Both the position numbers and the translations under genes were made by a program. A stretch of DNA of 5,710 bases from Candidatus Poribacteria bacterium. Its GTDB lineage: Bacteria > Poribacteria > WGA-4E > DTYX01. Every line of letters begins with the position of its first letter. The first letter of the stretch is position 1. The DNA is taken from positions 1 through 5,710 of the forward strand of contig DTYX01000097.1 in NCBI GenBank assembly GCA_012961655.1, written 5' to 3'. Shown piece after piece: positions 5,419-5,710 of the stretch. The notes under the pieces are model-generated. The model did not search any database and was not told the DNA's origin. It saw only the letters and a program-made list of their open reading frames with translations.

Positions 5419-5710
5419 ATGGCAGGAAAAATGAAGGCGGCTATTTATCGAGATGTGGAACAGATTGGGATTGATGAAGTGGAAATACCGGCTCCCAAAC
5501 CGGATTATGTACTCTTGAAGATAAAAAGCTGCGGCATCTGCGGTAGCGACCTTCACAGCTATTGGGGGCATTGGGGCAGAGGTACAAAGGCTTCTGGGCA
5601 TGAAATAAGCGGTGTGGTTGTTGAACTGGGGAGAGGTGTCACTAATGTAAAAGTAGGCGATAGAGTATGCGTGGAATGTTTTTCGCACTGCGGCAAATGT
5701 TTGTACTGCC
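5419..5710 (+). CDS. Zinc-dependent medium-chain alcohol/polyol dehydrogenase, N-terminal part
   Basis: The gene runs off the window after 97 codons. The start chosen is the ATG at 5419, 11 bases after AGGAG (5403-5407); an in-frame ATG at 5431 would lie too far from that site. The visible part is the GroES-like catalytic domain. 'CGICGSDLH' (38-46) carries the catalytic-zinc Cys (C41), 'SGHEISG' (59-65) the zinc His-Glu pair, 'VKVGDRV' (77-83) the usual turn, and C91, C94 and C97 in 'CGKCLYC' are the first three ligands of the structural zinc. These features place it in the sorbitol/threonine/alcohol dehydrogenase superfamily, which oxidises alcohols or polyols with NAD(P) in the cytoplasm. 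The cofactor domain and substrate are not visible. It begins about 38 bases after the presumed end of the TnpB element and may once have followed the Gfo/Idh/MocA gene directly. Confidence 0.92.
   Translation, partial: MAGKMKAAIYRDVEQIGIDEVEIPAPKPDYVLLKIKSCGICGSDLHSYWGHWGRGTKASGHEISGVVVELGRGVTNVKVGDRVCVECFSHCGKCLYC

Noticed and set aside
5401..5688. 95-codon minus-strand frame
   Set aside because: It is a shadow of the dehydrogenase gene, whose zinc motifs are clear on the + strand.

Overview
The window reads as chromosomal DNA of an uncultivated, carbohydrate-degrading bacterium of moderate G+C content. Strong AGGAG-type ribosome binding sites and sigma70-like promoters show it is bacterial. 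Glycan-degradation genes next to Gfo/Idh/MocA and zinc alcohol dehydrogenase genes, a TnpB-type element, and two kinds of short repeat that I remember from environmental genomes (a 'CCACGAAGGCACAAAG' hairpin and a 'CAGGATTAT' iteration) fit groups such as Poribacteria, Omnitrophota, Hydrogenedentes or relatives. No lineage marker is present, so this placement is a guess.

Layout, all genes on the + strand. (1) 67-95: a near-consensus extended -10 promoter. (2) 180-909: a broken gene. Its first part is the N-terminal domain of a DUF4838 / GH67-N-like protein; its second part, in another frame, looks like the C-terminus of the same kind of protein, so an internal deletion is likely. (3) 983-2593: an intact sialidase-like beta-propeller protein with a concanavalin/DUF1080-like N-terminal domain, five Asp-box motifs and no signal peptide. 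(4) 2594-2906: a 313-base gene-free stretch with a small hairpin, a purine mirror repeat, a CAGGATTA repeat and a second promoter that shares the extended -10 of the first. (5) 2907-3941: an intact Gfo/Idh/MocA oxidoreductase resembling the YdgJ/IolW group. (6) 4066-5349: a TnpB gene of the IS200/IS605 (IS1341-like) type, split by an 87-base hairpin-forming insert, with a probable right-end/omega-RNA region after it. (7) 5419 to the window end: the start of a zinc-dependent medium-chain dehydrogenase.

The metabolic genes look like parts of a sugar or sugar-acid utilisation locus: hydrolases release or trim a glycan unit, and two NAD(P)-dependent oxidoreductases oxidise or epimerise the product. 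The substrate cannot be read from the sequence. The TnpB element probably landed between the Gfo/Idh/MocA gene and the dehydrogenase gene, which may once have been adjacent.

The most notable observation is the hairpin repeat inside tnpB. Removing exactly 87 bases restores one continuous reading frame of about 398 codons that reads through a family-typical junction. A small palindromic repeat has therefore behaved like an insertion and killed another mobile gene. No new defence or metabolic system is evident beyond this.
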